Positions 1 through 7,079 of a stretch of DNA of 17,750 bases are shown piece by piece; position 1 is the stretch's first letter; each line of letters starts with the position of its first letter. This stretch comes from Deltaproteobacteria bacterium (GTDB lineage: Bacteria > Desulfobacterota > Desulfobacteria > Desulfobacterales > UBA11574), in the NCBI GenBank assembly GCA_019314155.1, contig JAFCZV010000007.1, forward strand, positions 1-17,750, in the 5' to 3' direction. The translations under genes were made by a program, and so were the position numbers. The notes below the pieces were generated by a model. The model searched no databases and was not told the origin of the DNA. It was given only the letters and a program-made list of their open reading frames with translations.

Positions 1-206
1 TGACCCATTGCTTCGATGATAAGTACGCCGGGCATAATTGGATTTCCCGGAAAATGTCCCTGGAAAAAAGGTTCGTTGATGGTGACGTTTTTAAGAGCAA
101 CGATTTTCTCATCCGGCACAAGTTCAAGTATTCGATCGATCATAATGAACGGATACCGGTGTGGCAACGACTTCATGATTTCCAAAATATCAATGTTTTT
201 ATTCAT
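1..206 (-). CDS. fabZ: FabZ, 3-hydroxyacyl-ACP dehydratase (C-terminus cut by window edge)
   Basis: Only the first 68 residues are inside the window. They begin MNKNIDILEIMKSLPHRYPF and include the hot-dog-fold active-site signature GHFPGNPIMPGVLIIEA, with the catalytic His at residue 51 and Glu at residue 65. In the family this enzyme dehydrates (3R)-hydroxyacyl-ACP to trans-2-enoyl-ACP in the cytoplasmic type II fatty acid pathway. It competes with the Lpx acyltransferases for the same 3-hydroxyacyl-ACP. The ATG at 206 is preceded by an AAGGAG-like ribosome site about 9 nt upstream. The gene starts 18 nt after the lpxD stop, the usual lpxD-fabZ order, so co-transcription is likely. An lpxA gene would be expected next, beyond the left edge (inference). 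Identification is very secure although about half of the protein is missing. Confidence 0.95.
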   Translation of the reverse strand, partial: MNKNIDILEIMKSLPHRYPFIMIDRILELVPDEKIVALKNVTINEPFFQGHFPGNPIMPGVLIIEAMG

Positions 207-224
207 TTCCAAACGCTCCTTACC

Positions 225-1253
225 TTACTCCAACGTTTCCTCAATTTTATTTAATTTTTTCTCGATCTTGGAAATCTTTTTTATAAACTCGGGAAGCTTT
301 GGCAGAACATTTTGGACCTTCAGCCATACTTTATGGGGCATCGCGACTGCTCCCGATACAACCTGACCTTCGGGAACCGATTTGGCAACACCTGCTTTCG
401 GACCGACGATGGCATTGTCACCAATGTTCAGATGGCCCGCAATTCCGGCCTGACCTGCCAAAATAGCATTTTTCCCAATGGTTACACTTCCTGAAATACC
501 GACTTGGGCAATCAGGATAGTGTCTTCACCTACGGTCACATTGTGCGCAATTTGAACCAGATTGTCGGTCTTGACACCTCGACATATCCTGGTTTTTCCA
601 AAAGTCGCCCTGTCGATGGTGTTCCCGGCACCAATTTCAACGTCGTCATCGATCTGAACAATACCGGTATGGGGTATCTTGTAATACTTTCCACCCTCCG
701 GAGAAAAACCGAAACCATCACTCCCGATCACCGTCCCGGCATGAATTGTCACTCGATTTCCGATTATGCAGCGCTCAAGGATTGTCACATTGGGGTATAT
801 CTGAACATCATCTCCCATGGAAACGTTGTCACCGATCACGACATTGGGATGGACAAAAGCACGATTGCCCAAGGTAACATTGTCTCCGATCACGACAAAA
901 GGAGCAATGGACACATCTTTTCCGCACATGAACTTTTTGCCGACATATGCACTTGAGTTTATGCCGGGCGCGGGTTTTGAAGCAGGATGTAAAAGATTTA
1001 AAACCTTGATAAAAGCAAGCTGTGGATTATCCACTTTTACAAGGTTTTTTGTGGCGGTTTGAAAATCCCGAGGGACAATAACAGCCCCGGCACTGGTTTC
1101 ATCGATCCTTTTTAGGAATTTTGCATTGCCGGCAAATGTTATTTCATCACCATTTGCTTCTTCAAAAGATGCCGCGCCACGAATCTTTTTACTCGTGTTG
1201 CCGCTGATTTCTCCTTCAACAATTTCGGCGATCTTGACAAGTGACAGTTCCAT
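225..1253 (-). CDS. lpxD: LpxD, UDP-3-O-acylglucosamine N-acyltransferase
   Basis: The protein is 342 aa, matching the usual LpxD length of about 340. It transfers a 3-hydroxyacyl chain from ACP to the 2-amino group of UDP-3-O-acyl-glucosamine, the third step of lipid A synthesis, in the cytoplasm. Residues 1 to about 95 form the uridine-binding N-terminal domain. From about 100 to 305 there are left-handed beta-helix hexapeptide repeats, visible as IGDNVTLG, IGDNVSMG and VTIGKNAILAG. The catalytic His is in DNLVQIAHNV, at residue 237. The C-terminus ends in a Lys/Glu-rich helix (about 318-342), likely a coiled coil. An in-frame GTG at 1265 would add four residues, but AGGTGA lies 8 nt before the ATG at 1253, so I chose that start. 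A MITE-like palindrome fills most of the gap to ompH upstream; fabZ follows after 18 nt. Confidence 0.96.
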   Translation of the reverse strand: MELSLVKIAEIVEGEISGNTSKKIRGAASFEEANGDEITFAGNAKFLKRIDETSAGAVIVPRDFQTATKNLVKVDNPQLAFIKVLNLLHPASKPAPGINSSAYVGKKFMCGKDVSIAPFVVIGDNVTLGNRAFVHPNVVIGDNVSMGDDVQIYPNVTILERCIIGNRVTIHAGTVIGSDGFGFSPEGGKYYKIPHTGIVQIDDDVEIGAGNTIDRATFGKTRICRGVKTDNLVQIAHNVTVGEDTILIAQVGISGSVTIGKNAILAGQAGIAGHLNIGDNAIVGPKAGVAKSVPEGQVVSGAVAMPHKVWLKVQNVLPKLPEFIKKISKIEKKLNKIEETLE

Positions 1254-1261
1254 TTTAAATT

Positions 1262-1267
1262 TCACCT
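1262..1267 (-). promoter_or_regulatory. Ribosome binding site deciding the lpxD start
   Basis: AGGTGA on the minus strand lies 8 nt before the ATG at 1253. It overlaps the alternative GTG at 1265, so initiation at that GTG would have no good Shine-Dalgarno. This supports the shorter LpxD. Confidence 0.6.
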
Positions 1268-1280
1268 AATCCCTAATTGT

Positions 1281-1461
1281 TGACGGTTTAGTAAAAAGTC
1301 TTTTGTGAGCGACATCGAGCAATTTTGGAGAAAGATTCATGATGAGTCTGGCGTTAAAAATTGCAAGCTGTTTGAGGGCGTTAGCCCGAGTTCTTGCAAT
1401 TTAGATGAATCCCAAAATTGCTTGCGGAGCGAGCAAAATCAGACTTTTTACGAGTTCATCA
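1281..1461. repeat. MITE-like near-palindromic element, about 181 bp, non-coding
   Basis: The ends are imperfect inverted repeats. The left end is TGACGGTTTAGTAAAAAGTC (1281-1300). The right end is GACTTTTTACGAGTTCATCA (1442-1461). Aligned as inverted repeats, 14 of 20 positions match, including a perfect GTAAAAAGTC core. Nested inside are more inverted pairs: gcaattttgg (1319-1328) with ccaaaattgc (1412-1421), gattcat (1334-1340) with atgaatc (1405-1411), aaattgcaag (1358-1367) with cttgcaattt (1393-1402), and a central gggc-gtta-gccc hairpin (1376-1387). The structure fits a non-autonomous transposon derivative or large REP-type element. There is no ORF and no obvious target-site duplication. 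The right end abuts the ompH stop codon (1462-1464). As RNA it would form a long stem-loop inside the ompH-lpxD transcript. Seen directly: the repeats. Inferred: mobility. Confidence 0.7.
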
Positions 1462-2028
1462 TTATTGTTTTTTATTTGTTTTATCCGTTTTTTTAGTTTT
1501 CTGGGCAAAAACTGCATTGTATTCCTGGATCACCCGATCGCTGATATCGATGGTATCCGGCGAATATATTATCCCTGCTTCCCGTTTTTCGAGGATAAGC
1601 AGAAAACCTTCTTTTTTGCCAATCTTTGCAACAATTTTTAGAAGCTCTTTCTGAATGCGGGTAACAAGTTTTTTTTCTTGTTCCTTGAAATTAGCCATAT
1701 ATTGTTTCTGCAATGATTTAAAATCATTGATACTGATTCTGATTTCACGTTCTTTCTCAGCCCGCATCTCATTGCTCATCACCAGAGCTTCTCGCTCCAG
1801 TTTCTTCTTAGCCTCTTCGATCTTTTCACCCTTTTTCTTGAGATCTGCCTCCATCTTTCTTCCTTGCTCATTGATTTCACCCCTTGCCAATTTCCCGGCA
1901 TTGGATGTCTCAAGAATTTTTTGAAAATCGACGACACCAATTTTGGCAACATCCGCCCCATAAGAAGAAGAAACAAGGAAACCAAAACAAACAACTATTG
2001 CTATGAAAGCCGTTTTAACCGTACGCAT
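1462..2028 (-). CDS. ompH: OmpH/Skp-family periplasmic chaperone
   Basis: The 188-aa precursor begins MRTVKTAFIAIVVCFGFLVS, a clear Sec signal peptide likely cleaved near residues 24-25 (SYG-A-D). The mature part opens with KIGVVDFQKILETS, typical of the OmpH/Skp family. A long Lys/Glu-rich coiled-coil arm follows (about 45-125), then a return segment with LLIL and VIQEYNAVF, and a basic tail. In the family, trimers hold unfolded outer-membrane proteins in the periplasm and pass them to BamA. An upstream in-frame ATG at 2058 would add ten residues that do not suit a signal peptide. The ATG at 2028 has AAGGGGG 5 nt before it and was chosen. The gene lies between bamA and lpxD, as in many Gram-negative bacteria. 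It is flanked by two direct copies of a 27-bp repeat (1435-1461 and 2092-2118). Confidence 0.93.
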   Translation of the reverse strand: MRTVKTAFIAIVVCFGFLVSSSYGADVAKIGVVDFQKILETSNAGKLARGEINEQGRKMEADLKKKGEKIEEAKKKLEREALVMSNEMRAEKEREIRISINDFKSLQKQYMANFKEQEKKLVTRIQKELLKIVAKIGKKEGFLLILEKREAGIIYSPDTIDISDRVIQEYNAVFAQKTKKTDKTNKKQ

Positions 2029-2091
2029 TTTATCCCCCTTTAGAGATCGTCCAATCATTGACCAATTACCTGTTTCTGAAATATTGATATT

Positions 2092-2118
2092 AAAATCAGA
2101 CTTTTTACGAGTTCATCA
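2092..2118. repeat. Solo copy of the right end of the MITE-like element
   Basis: These 27 bases are identical to 1435-1461, in the same orientation, and include GACTTTTTACGAGTTCATCA. No matching inverted partner is visible on either side within 2029-2235, so this is a solo end, not a full element. It lies about 63 nt upstream of the ompH start, where it would be transcribed as part of the bamA-ompH spacer. The rest of that spacer is AT-rich and shows no other feature I can support. Confidence 0.75.
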
Positions 2119-2235
2119 AAATATAGACAACCCATCAAATAGATAGTAAATTTATTTTGTTGTAGAATTTTTCAATTTTGTTTACACACATTTGGGATTT
2201 AACAAAAAGAACAGGTTTTCTGGCGAATACATTGC

Positions 2236-4881
2236 TCAAAATGCCGAACCCATTGAAAATTCCCAGCGGCCACCCGAATCTTCGCCTTCTTGAACATCGA
2301 GTTTGTGTCCGTACTCGATCCGGATAGGCCCCATGGGAGAATACCACCTGAAGCCAAACCCGACGCTACTCCTCAAGTTGCCCAGGTCTATACTCTCACC
2401 GTTGTTGTATACATTGCCGGTATCATAAAAGAGGAGACCCACAAGGCCTTGATCCTTTAACAGCGGAATTATGTATTCAACATTAAACTGTACGAACTTG
2501 TCTCCACCAATTTCGTTGCCGTCTTCGTCTAAAACATGCACTTCTCGCCATTCATAACCACGCAAGGAATTAATACCACCTAAATAAAACCGTTCATAAT
2601 CCGGTAAGGTGCCGCCTGAATTTTCTTCCACATACCCGCCTTTGCCGTGTAAAAAACCGACGGTTCCTTTAAACAACGGAAAATACCAGCCGGTCTCAGC
2701 AACATATTTTGTGAAAGCAATATTTCCCCCAAGGCCCGCATATTTAACCGTTATACTGTGCTTCGATCCTTCTGAAGGATTAAAACTTCTGTTTTTTGAG
2801 TCGTAAGCTATAGTGGCGGACACACTGCTCGTTATATTGGTGCCTTCCAGATCTTTGATCGATTTTGCAGCATACTCAGATATATTTGTTATGTCGGCAT
2901 CGTCGTAATTATATCTTAGATATCCCCTTGTAAAATCAAAAATAGGATAGCTGAACCTTACACCGCCCCCGACACTTGCCTTGTCATAGGTGTCATAGTC
3001 GGTGTCCCAGTTATACAGGTCAAATCCCCCTGACAAAGGAATATCAAACAACCAGGGTTCCGTAAAACTCAATTTATAGGTAGTTGTTCTCCCTCCTATC
3101 TGACCCTCCAGCGAGAGAATCTGTCCACGCCCGAACAGATTTTGCTGGTTAATGGACGCCGTAAAAAAAACACTTTCCTGGCTGCTATACCCTGCGCCAA
3201 ATGAAATCGCGCCGGTTGACTTTTCAGTAACGTCGATTTTTAAAATCATACTGTCATCAGCGCTTCCCTTGGCCGTATTTATCTTTATGTCTTCAAAAAA
3301 ATTAAGGCGATGAAGGTTTCGAACGCTCCGTTTTAACGCTCGACCGCTGTAAAGTTCTTGCTCATATACCATAAGCTCTCGCCGGATAACCTTATCCCTT
3401 GTTTTAGTATTGCCGCCGATAATTATTTTTTCAAAATAGACCTGTTTACCCTTTTGTACAACATAGGTTATATTAACTTTCAATTCATCAAAATCTTTTT
3501 CAATACGGGGCGCTATATCGGCGTAGGCAAAGCCCTCATCAGAATAAAGATCAGTTAGGGCCAACACATCATTCCGAACAGTTTCACGATTATAATATGT
3601 CTCATGGGCGATTTTAAGGTTTTTCATCAATTCATTTTGGGGCAAAACAAGATCACCCGTAATGTCGACTTTTCCAACCTTAAATTGTGGTCCTTCATCT
3701 ATTTTTATGGTAATATAGATCCATTTATCCTTGTATTCAACTCGAGGTTCCCCGATTCTGGCCTGTATGTATCCATGGTTATAATAAAACGCCGACAATA
3801 TTGCGACATCCTGTTCAAGATCCTCCTTTTTAAGATCTCCGGATGAGGTCAGCCAAGAAAGAAACCCTTTTTCCTGGGTCTTCAAATATTTTTTTAATTC
3901 CTTATCGGTATACGCATGGTTCCCTTCAAAAATTATGCTTTCTATCAAAACTTTTTCACCCTCATCGATATTAAACTCCAAGTCAACCTGATTTTGTTCC
4001 AGGGGATGAATCTTGTAGGCAATTTGTACATTATGATAATTTTTCTCTTTGTACAGTTCTTCAATCCGGTTGACGTTACGACGAATTTTAGGAATATTCA
4101 GAATCGATCCGGTTTTAATCGTCAAATTCTCCTTAACCTTTTCCTCTTTATATACCTTATTCCCTTTTATATGAATGACTCGTATGGTCGGTTTTTCTTT
4201 AACTCTGAATATTATATTTTTCCCGGCAGGAGTGTCCTCGGCCTCAATCCTTATATCGTCAAAATATCCCATTTCATATACTGCTTTAAGGTCCTCGGAA
4301 AGGCTTTTTGAAAGATAGATATCGCCAGGTTTTGTTTTAATAACCCTTTTAATGGCATCAGCCTCAATTCGCTTGTTATCGGCGATGATAACACTGGCCA
4401 CCTTTTCCCGCTTAAAGAGTTTCATTCCCATATCGCGGGCGAGTTGTTTCACGGTGCCGGGCAAATTTTCTATGCCTTGACCTTCTTTAATAAAGACACG
4501 GGGGGGACCTTCTCCAAAAGATTCTATCATCTTTGCATCGAGGCTGAACTGTTGTCCGATCAAGGTAAAGCTGCCCCAGACAACATAATCAACTCCGTTT
4601 TTGATGCCGAGATTCCGAATTTGGCCAAAGCTCTCGGTCGTTTCTCCGGATGTAAAATCAGGAATAGTTCCCGGGGCTAAAATAGCAGCACCTTCCTGTT
4701 TGAGATGATTCTTTATTACTGCCAACATTTCTTCTTTCAAGTAGGAAAGATCCCCAATCGCATGGATTTCAAATGGTAATACCATTACCCTGACACTCTC
4801 CATGGGACTGGCAGTTTTCGGACAAAAGCACAATACCGCGATAATAAACAGACTCAATTTTCTAAACATTGATTTTTTCAA
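2236..4881 (-). CDS. bamA: BamA outer-membrane protein assembly factor with extra N-terminal TolB-like domain
   Basis: The 881-aa protein is about 70 residues longer than E. coli BamA. Residues 1-27 form a signal peptide (MKKSMFRKLSLFIIAVLCFC). Residues about 30-157 form a domain not found in E. coli BamA. Its pattern VRVMVLPFEIHA, then GVDYVVWGSFTLIGQQFSLDAK, then LARDMGMKLF resembles the TolB N-terminal/CsgG-like alpha-beta fold. Five POTRA domains follow (about 160-520), with linkers such as IKGNKVYKEE, FEGNHAYTD and IGGNTKTRDK. A 16-stranded barrel begins near 530 with SFGAGYSSQES. The LRGY loop motif (RGF/RGY type) and a terminal Phe beta-signal are present. BamA inserts beta-barrel proteins into the outer membrane. 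The start is uncertain: TTG at 4881 has GGGA about 9 nt upstream, while ATG at 4869 has no ribosome site. TTG gives a better basic signal-peptide n-region. Confidence 0.95.
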   Translation of the reverse strand: MKKSMFRKLSLFIIAVLCFCPKTASPMESVRVMVLPFEIHAIGDLSYLKEEMLAVIKNHLKQEGAAILAPGTIPDFTSGETTESFGQIRNLGIKNGVDYVVWGSFTLIGQQFSLDAKMIESFGEGPPRVFIKEGQGIENLPGTVKQLARDMGMKLFKREKVASVIIADNKRIEADAIKRVIKTKPGDIYLSKSLSEDLKAVYEMGYFDDIRIEAEDTPAGKNIIFRVKEKPTIRVIHIKGNKVYKEEKVKENLTIKTGSILNIPKIRRNVNRIEELYKEKNYHNVQIAYKIHPLEQNQVDLEFNIDEGEKVLIESIIFEGNHAYTDKELKKYLKTQEKGFLSWLTSSGDLKKEDLEQDVAILSAFYYNHGYIQARIGEPRVEYKDKWIYITIKIDEGPQFKVGKVDITGDLVLPQNELMKNLKIAHETYYNRETVRNDVLALTDLYSDEGFAYADIAPRIEKDFDELKVNITYVVQKGKQVYFEKIIIGGNTKTRDKVIRRELMVYEQELYSGRALKRSVRNLHRLNFFEDIKINTAKGSADDSMILKIDVTEKSTGAISFGAGYSSQESVFFTASINQQNLFGRGQILSLEGQIGGRTTTYKLSFTEPWLFDIPLSGGFDLYNWDTDYDTYDKASVGGGVRFSYPIFDFTRGYLRYNYDDADITNISEYAAKSIKDLEGTNITSSVSATIAYDSKNRSFNPSEGSKHSITVKYAGLGGNIAFTKYVAETGWYFPLFKGTVGFLHGKGGYVEENSGGTLPDYERFYLGGINSLRGYEWREVHVLDEDGNEIGGDKFVQFNVEYIIPLLKDQGLVGLLFYDTGNVYNNGESIDLGNLRSSVGFGFRWYSPMGPIRIEYGHKLDVQEGEDSGGRWEFSMGSAF

Positions 4882-4937
4882 TACTTAAATTCCCATCCTC
4901 GGAGCAGTTTGTTCTTTTGTTTCAATTTGGCCTCATT

Positions 4938-4954
4938 CAGATTCAATGAATCTG
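4938..4954. other. Small perfect inverted repeat in the lolD-bamA spacer
   Basis: cagattca-a-tgaatctg is an 8-bp inverted repeat around one base, in the 124-bp spacer between the lolD stop and the bamA start. It lies about 57 nt upstream of bamA. A T-run follows it only on the plus strand, so it is not a terminator for the minus-strand operon. It could be an operator or an RNA hairpin; no function can be assigned. Confidence 0.4.
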
Positions 4955-5005
4955 GTTTTTCTCCTCTCAAATACCCCTTTTGTCTTGTCATCCGAAAGTT
5001 AAACC

Positions 5006-5719
5006 CTACAATTCAACCAGTTGACCATCCGCAATCGTCGTGGTGTGTGACATGTAGGATGCAAGTTCCATATTGTGAGTTACGACGATTAATGTCATGC
5101 CGAACTCGTCATTCAACTCCAAAAGCAAATCGTGAATGAGCTCGCTGTTTCGCTTGTCAAGATTGCCGGTCGGTTCATCAGCCAAAAGCATCGCAGGTTT
5201 GAGAACCAAAGCCCTCGCCAAGGCAACCCGTTGCTGTTCACCGCCTGAAAGCTTTCCGACTCTGAAATTCAATCGGTCCTTAAGATTTACTCTGACAAGC
5301 ATCGCCTCCGCAATCTCTCTGGCTTCTTTCTTCCCCATCCCTTTAATCAGTACCGGCATCATCGTATTTTCAAGGGCTGAAAATTCGGGAAGCAGGTAGT
5401 GAAACTGAAATACAAAGCCCACAGTATCGTTTCGAAATTGGGCCAGTCTGATTTGATCAAAAACAAAAATATCATCACCGTTGAAAAAATAGACCCCGCT
5501 ATCGGGCCGATCCAGCGCGCCAAGGATATGAAGCAGCGTAGACTTTCCGATGCCGGATGCGCCAACAATCGCCAAGGTTTGGCCGGCATCCATATCAAGA
5601 TTAACGCCCTTTAAGATATCAATACGGGTCTCACTGTTGTCGAAACTCTTGCATAAATCTCTGACCGTCAAAAACCGATCCGGAAGAAGCTTTTTTTCAT
5701 CGCCCATACCGTTAACCAT
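5006..5719 (-). CDS. lolD: LolD, ATPase of the lipoprotein-releasing ABC transporter
   Basis: The 237-aa ABC ATPase has all core motifs: Walker A GASGIGKST (53-61), Q-loop Q105, signature LSGGEQQ (157-163), Walker B LLADEP with Glu182, D-loop NLD and switch His215. The wording (LHILGALDRPDSG, FVFQFHYLLPEFSALEN, ADEPTGNLD) is typical of LolD/MacB-type ATPases. It powers release of outer-membrane lipoproteins from the inner membrane to LolA. The open frame extends to 5782, inside lolC, but ATG at 5719 was chosen. It overlaps the lolC stop by 8 nt, aligns with LolD starts, and has GAGG 9 nt upstream. A second ATG (5707) is possible. The overlap implies translational coupling with the permease. 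bamA lies 124 nt downstream. Confidence 0.93.
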   Translation of the reverse strand: MVNGMGDEKKLLPDRFLTVRDLCKSFDNSETRIDILKGVNLDMDAGQTLAIVGASGIGKSTLLHILGALDRPDSGVYFFNGDDIFVFDQIRLAQFRNDTVGFVFQFHYLLPEFSALENTMMPVLIKGMGKKEAREIAEAMLVRVNLKDRLNFRVGKLSGGEQQRVALARALVLKPAMLLADEPTGNLDKRNSELIHDLLLELNDEFGMTLIVVTHNMELASYMSHTTTIADGQLVEL

Positions 5720-6947
5720 AACGTATGGCCTCCACAGGGTTGAGTTTTGACGCCTGCCGCGCCGGATAGAGGGTTGCCACAAAACAGATGATCAATGCAG
5801 CGGCAGCGATTATTAAAACATCCATAGGATTTAGTCGAACCGGAAGCGTCGAAATATAGTACACATCTCCCGGGAGTTCGATAAACTTGTACTTTTCCAG
5901 CAACTCACACATAATACAACCCAGACATACACCCAGCGTAGTGCCCACGGAACCGATAATCATCCCATTAAAAATAAAAATCTTTCTGATGCTGCTGTCC
6001 ATGGCTCCCATGGCCTTTAATATGGCGATGTCCTTGGTTTTCCCCATCACCATCATAATCAGTGTGCTTGCGATATTGAACGCCGCCACCAGCACGATAA
6101 GAGCCAGAATTATAAACATAACCGTTTTCTCCAGCTTAAGTGCAGAAAAGAGATTGTGGTTCATTTGCATCCAGTCTTTGGCCCAATAAGGAAATCCAAG
6201 ATTTGAAACGATCTTTTCCGCAATATTCCTTGCATCGTAAACATCTTTAACACGCACTTCGATGCCGGTCACAATACCTTCCATATGTAAAATTTTCTGC
6301 GCGTCTTTCAGATTGATATAAGCGAGAGACCCATCATATTCGTACATGCCGGATTCAAAGAGCCCTGCAACCTTGAAGCGCTTCATTGCCGGCAGGTATC
6401 CTATAGGTGAAATCATACCCTGGGATGATATCAGATAGACCGCATCGTCCTTAACGACCCCCAAATTTCTGGCAAGCTCTTTACCCAGGATAATTCCCGG
6501 AACAAAGGACTTGGCGTTCCCCCGTCCCTTGATCTGCTTCAAATTCTGCAAACCGGAATCCTTCAGAATTTTTATTGCCCCTCCGGCGGATTCCGGGTCT
6601 ATACCTCTTAAAACGGCTCCCGACACCCCGAATGGCGATCGTAGCATTATTTGAGTGTATATAAACGGTGTGGCAGCCGTTACGCCGTCCAGCGTGTCGA
6701 TCTGTTTAGATATTTTGCGATAGTCGGAGAAGGAACCGCCGTGTCGCATCAGCACAATATGTGATTCCACCCCGAGTATACGCTGCTTGAGATCAGACTC
6801 GAAGCCGGCCATTACAGCAATAACAACTATCAACGCCATAACCCCCACCGTCACCCCGGCAATGGAGAGTATGGTTATGAGTGAAATAAACGTTTCTTTT
6901 TGTTTGGCTCTGAGATAGCGGCCGCCGATGAGATACTCAAAAGACAT
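5712..6947 (-). CDS. lolC: LolC/LolE-family permease of the lipoprotein-releasing ABC transporter
   Basis: The protein is 411 aa from the chosen start, typical for LolC/E (about 400-414). The start MSFEYLIGGRYLRAKQKETF is the family's canonical N-terminus. One membrane helix (about 22-47) precedes a large periplasmic domain (about 48-265). Three more helices follow near 272-298, 318-345 and 368-392, and the C-terminus ends YPARQASKLNPVEAIRYG, typical of FtsX-type permeases. It binds outer-membrane lipoproteins in the inner membrane and, driven by LolD, delivers them to LolA. Only one permease gene lies here, so it may act as a homodimer in place of LolC plus LolE (inference). The frame opens at an ATG at 7016, which would add 23 residues (NHEQKTHKTNAQQ...) that look like translated spacer. 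Neither start has a strong ribosome site. I trust the family start more. Confidence 0.92.
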   Translation of the reverse strand: MSFEYLIGGRYLRAKQKETFISLITILSIAGVTVGVMALIVVIAVMAGFESDLKQRILGVESHIVLMRHGGSFSDYRKISKQIDTLDGVTAATPFIYTQIMLRSPFGVSGAVLRGIDPESAGGAIKILKDSGLQNLKQIKGRGNAKSFVPGIILGKELARNLGVVKDDAVYLISSQGMISPIGYLPAMKRFKVAGLFESGMYEYDGSLAYINLKDAQKILHMEGIVTGIEVRVKDVYDARNIAEKIVSNLGFPYWAKDWMQMNHNLFSALKLEKTVMFIILALIVLVAAFNIASTLIMMVMGKTKDIAILKAMGAMDSSIRKIFIFNGMIIGSVGTTLGVCLGCIMCELLEKYKFIELPGDVYYISTLPVRLNPMDVLIIAAAALIICFVATLYPARQASKLNPVEAIRYG

Positions 6948-7079
6948 AATAAAAAGTAGGTTGTGGATTATAGGTTGTTGAGCATTAGTTTTATGGGTTT
7001 TTTGTTCATGATTCATTCCCGATTTTCTTCTGAAAAGTTAAACTTGATTGGCTAACCCATTTACATATAAGTGTCAAGA

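Noticed and set aside
504..956. 150-aa plus-strand open frame
   Set aside because: It is antisense to lpxD, whose protein is unmistakable, and has no recognisable domain or ribosome site.
4882..4948. 22-residue leader peptide starting at TTG upstream of bamA
   Set aside because: The frame ends overlapping the bamA start, but its start codon is about 14 nt from the nearest ribosome-like site and the peptide has no recognisable feature.
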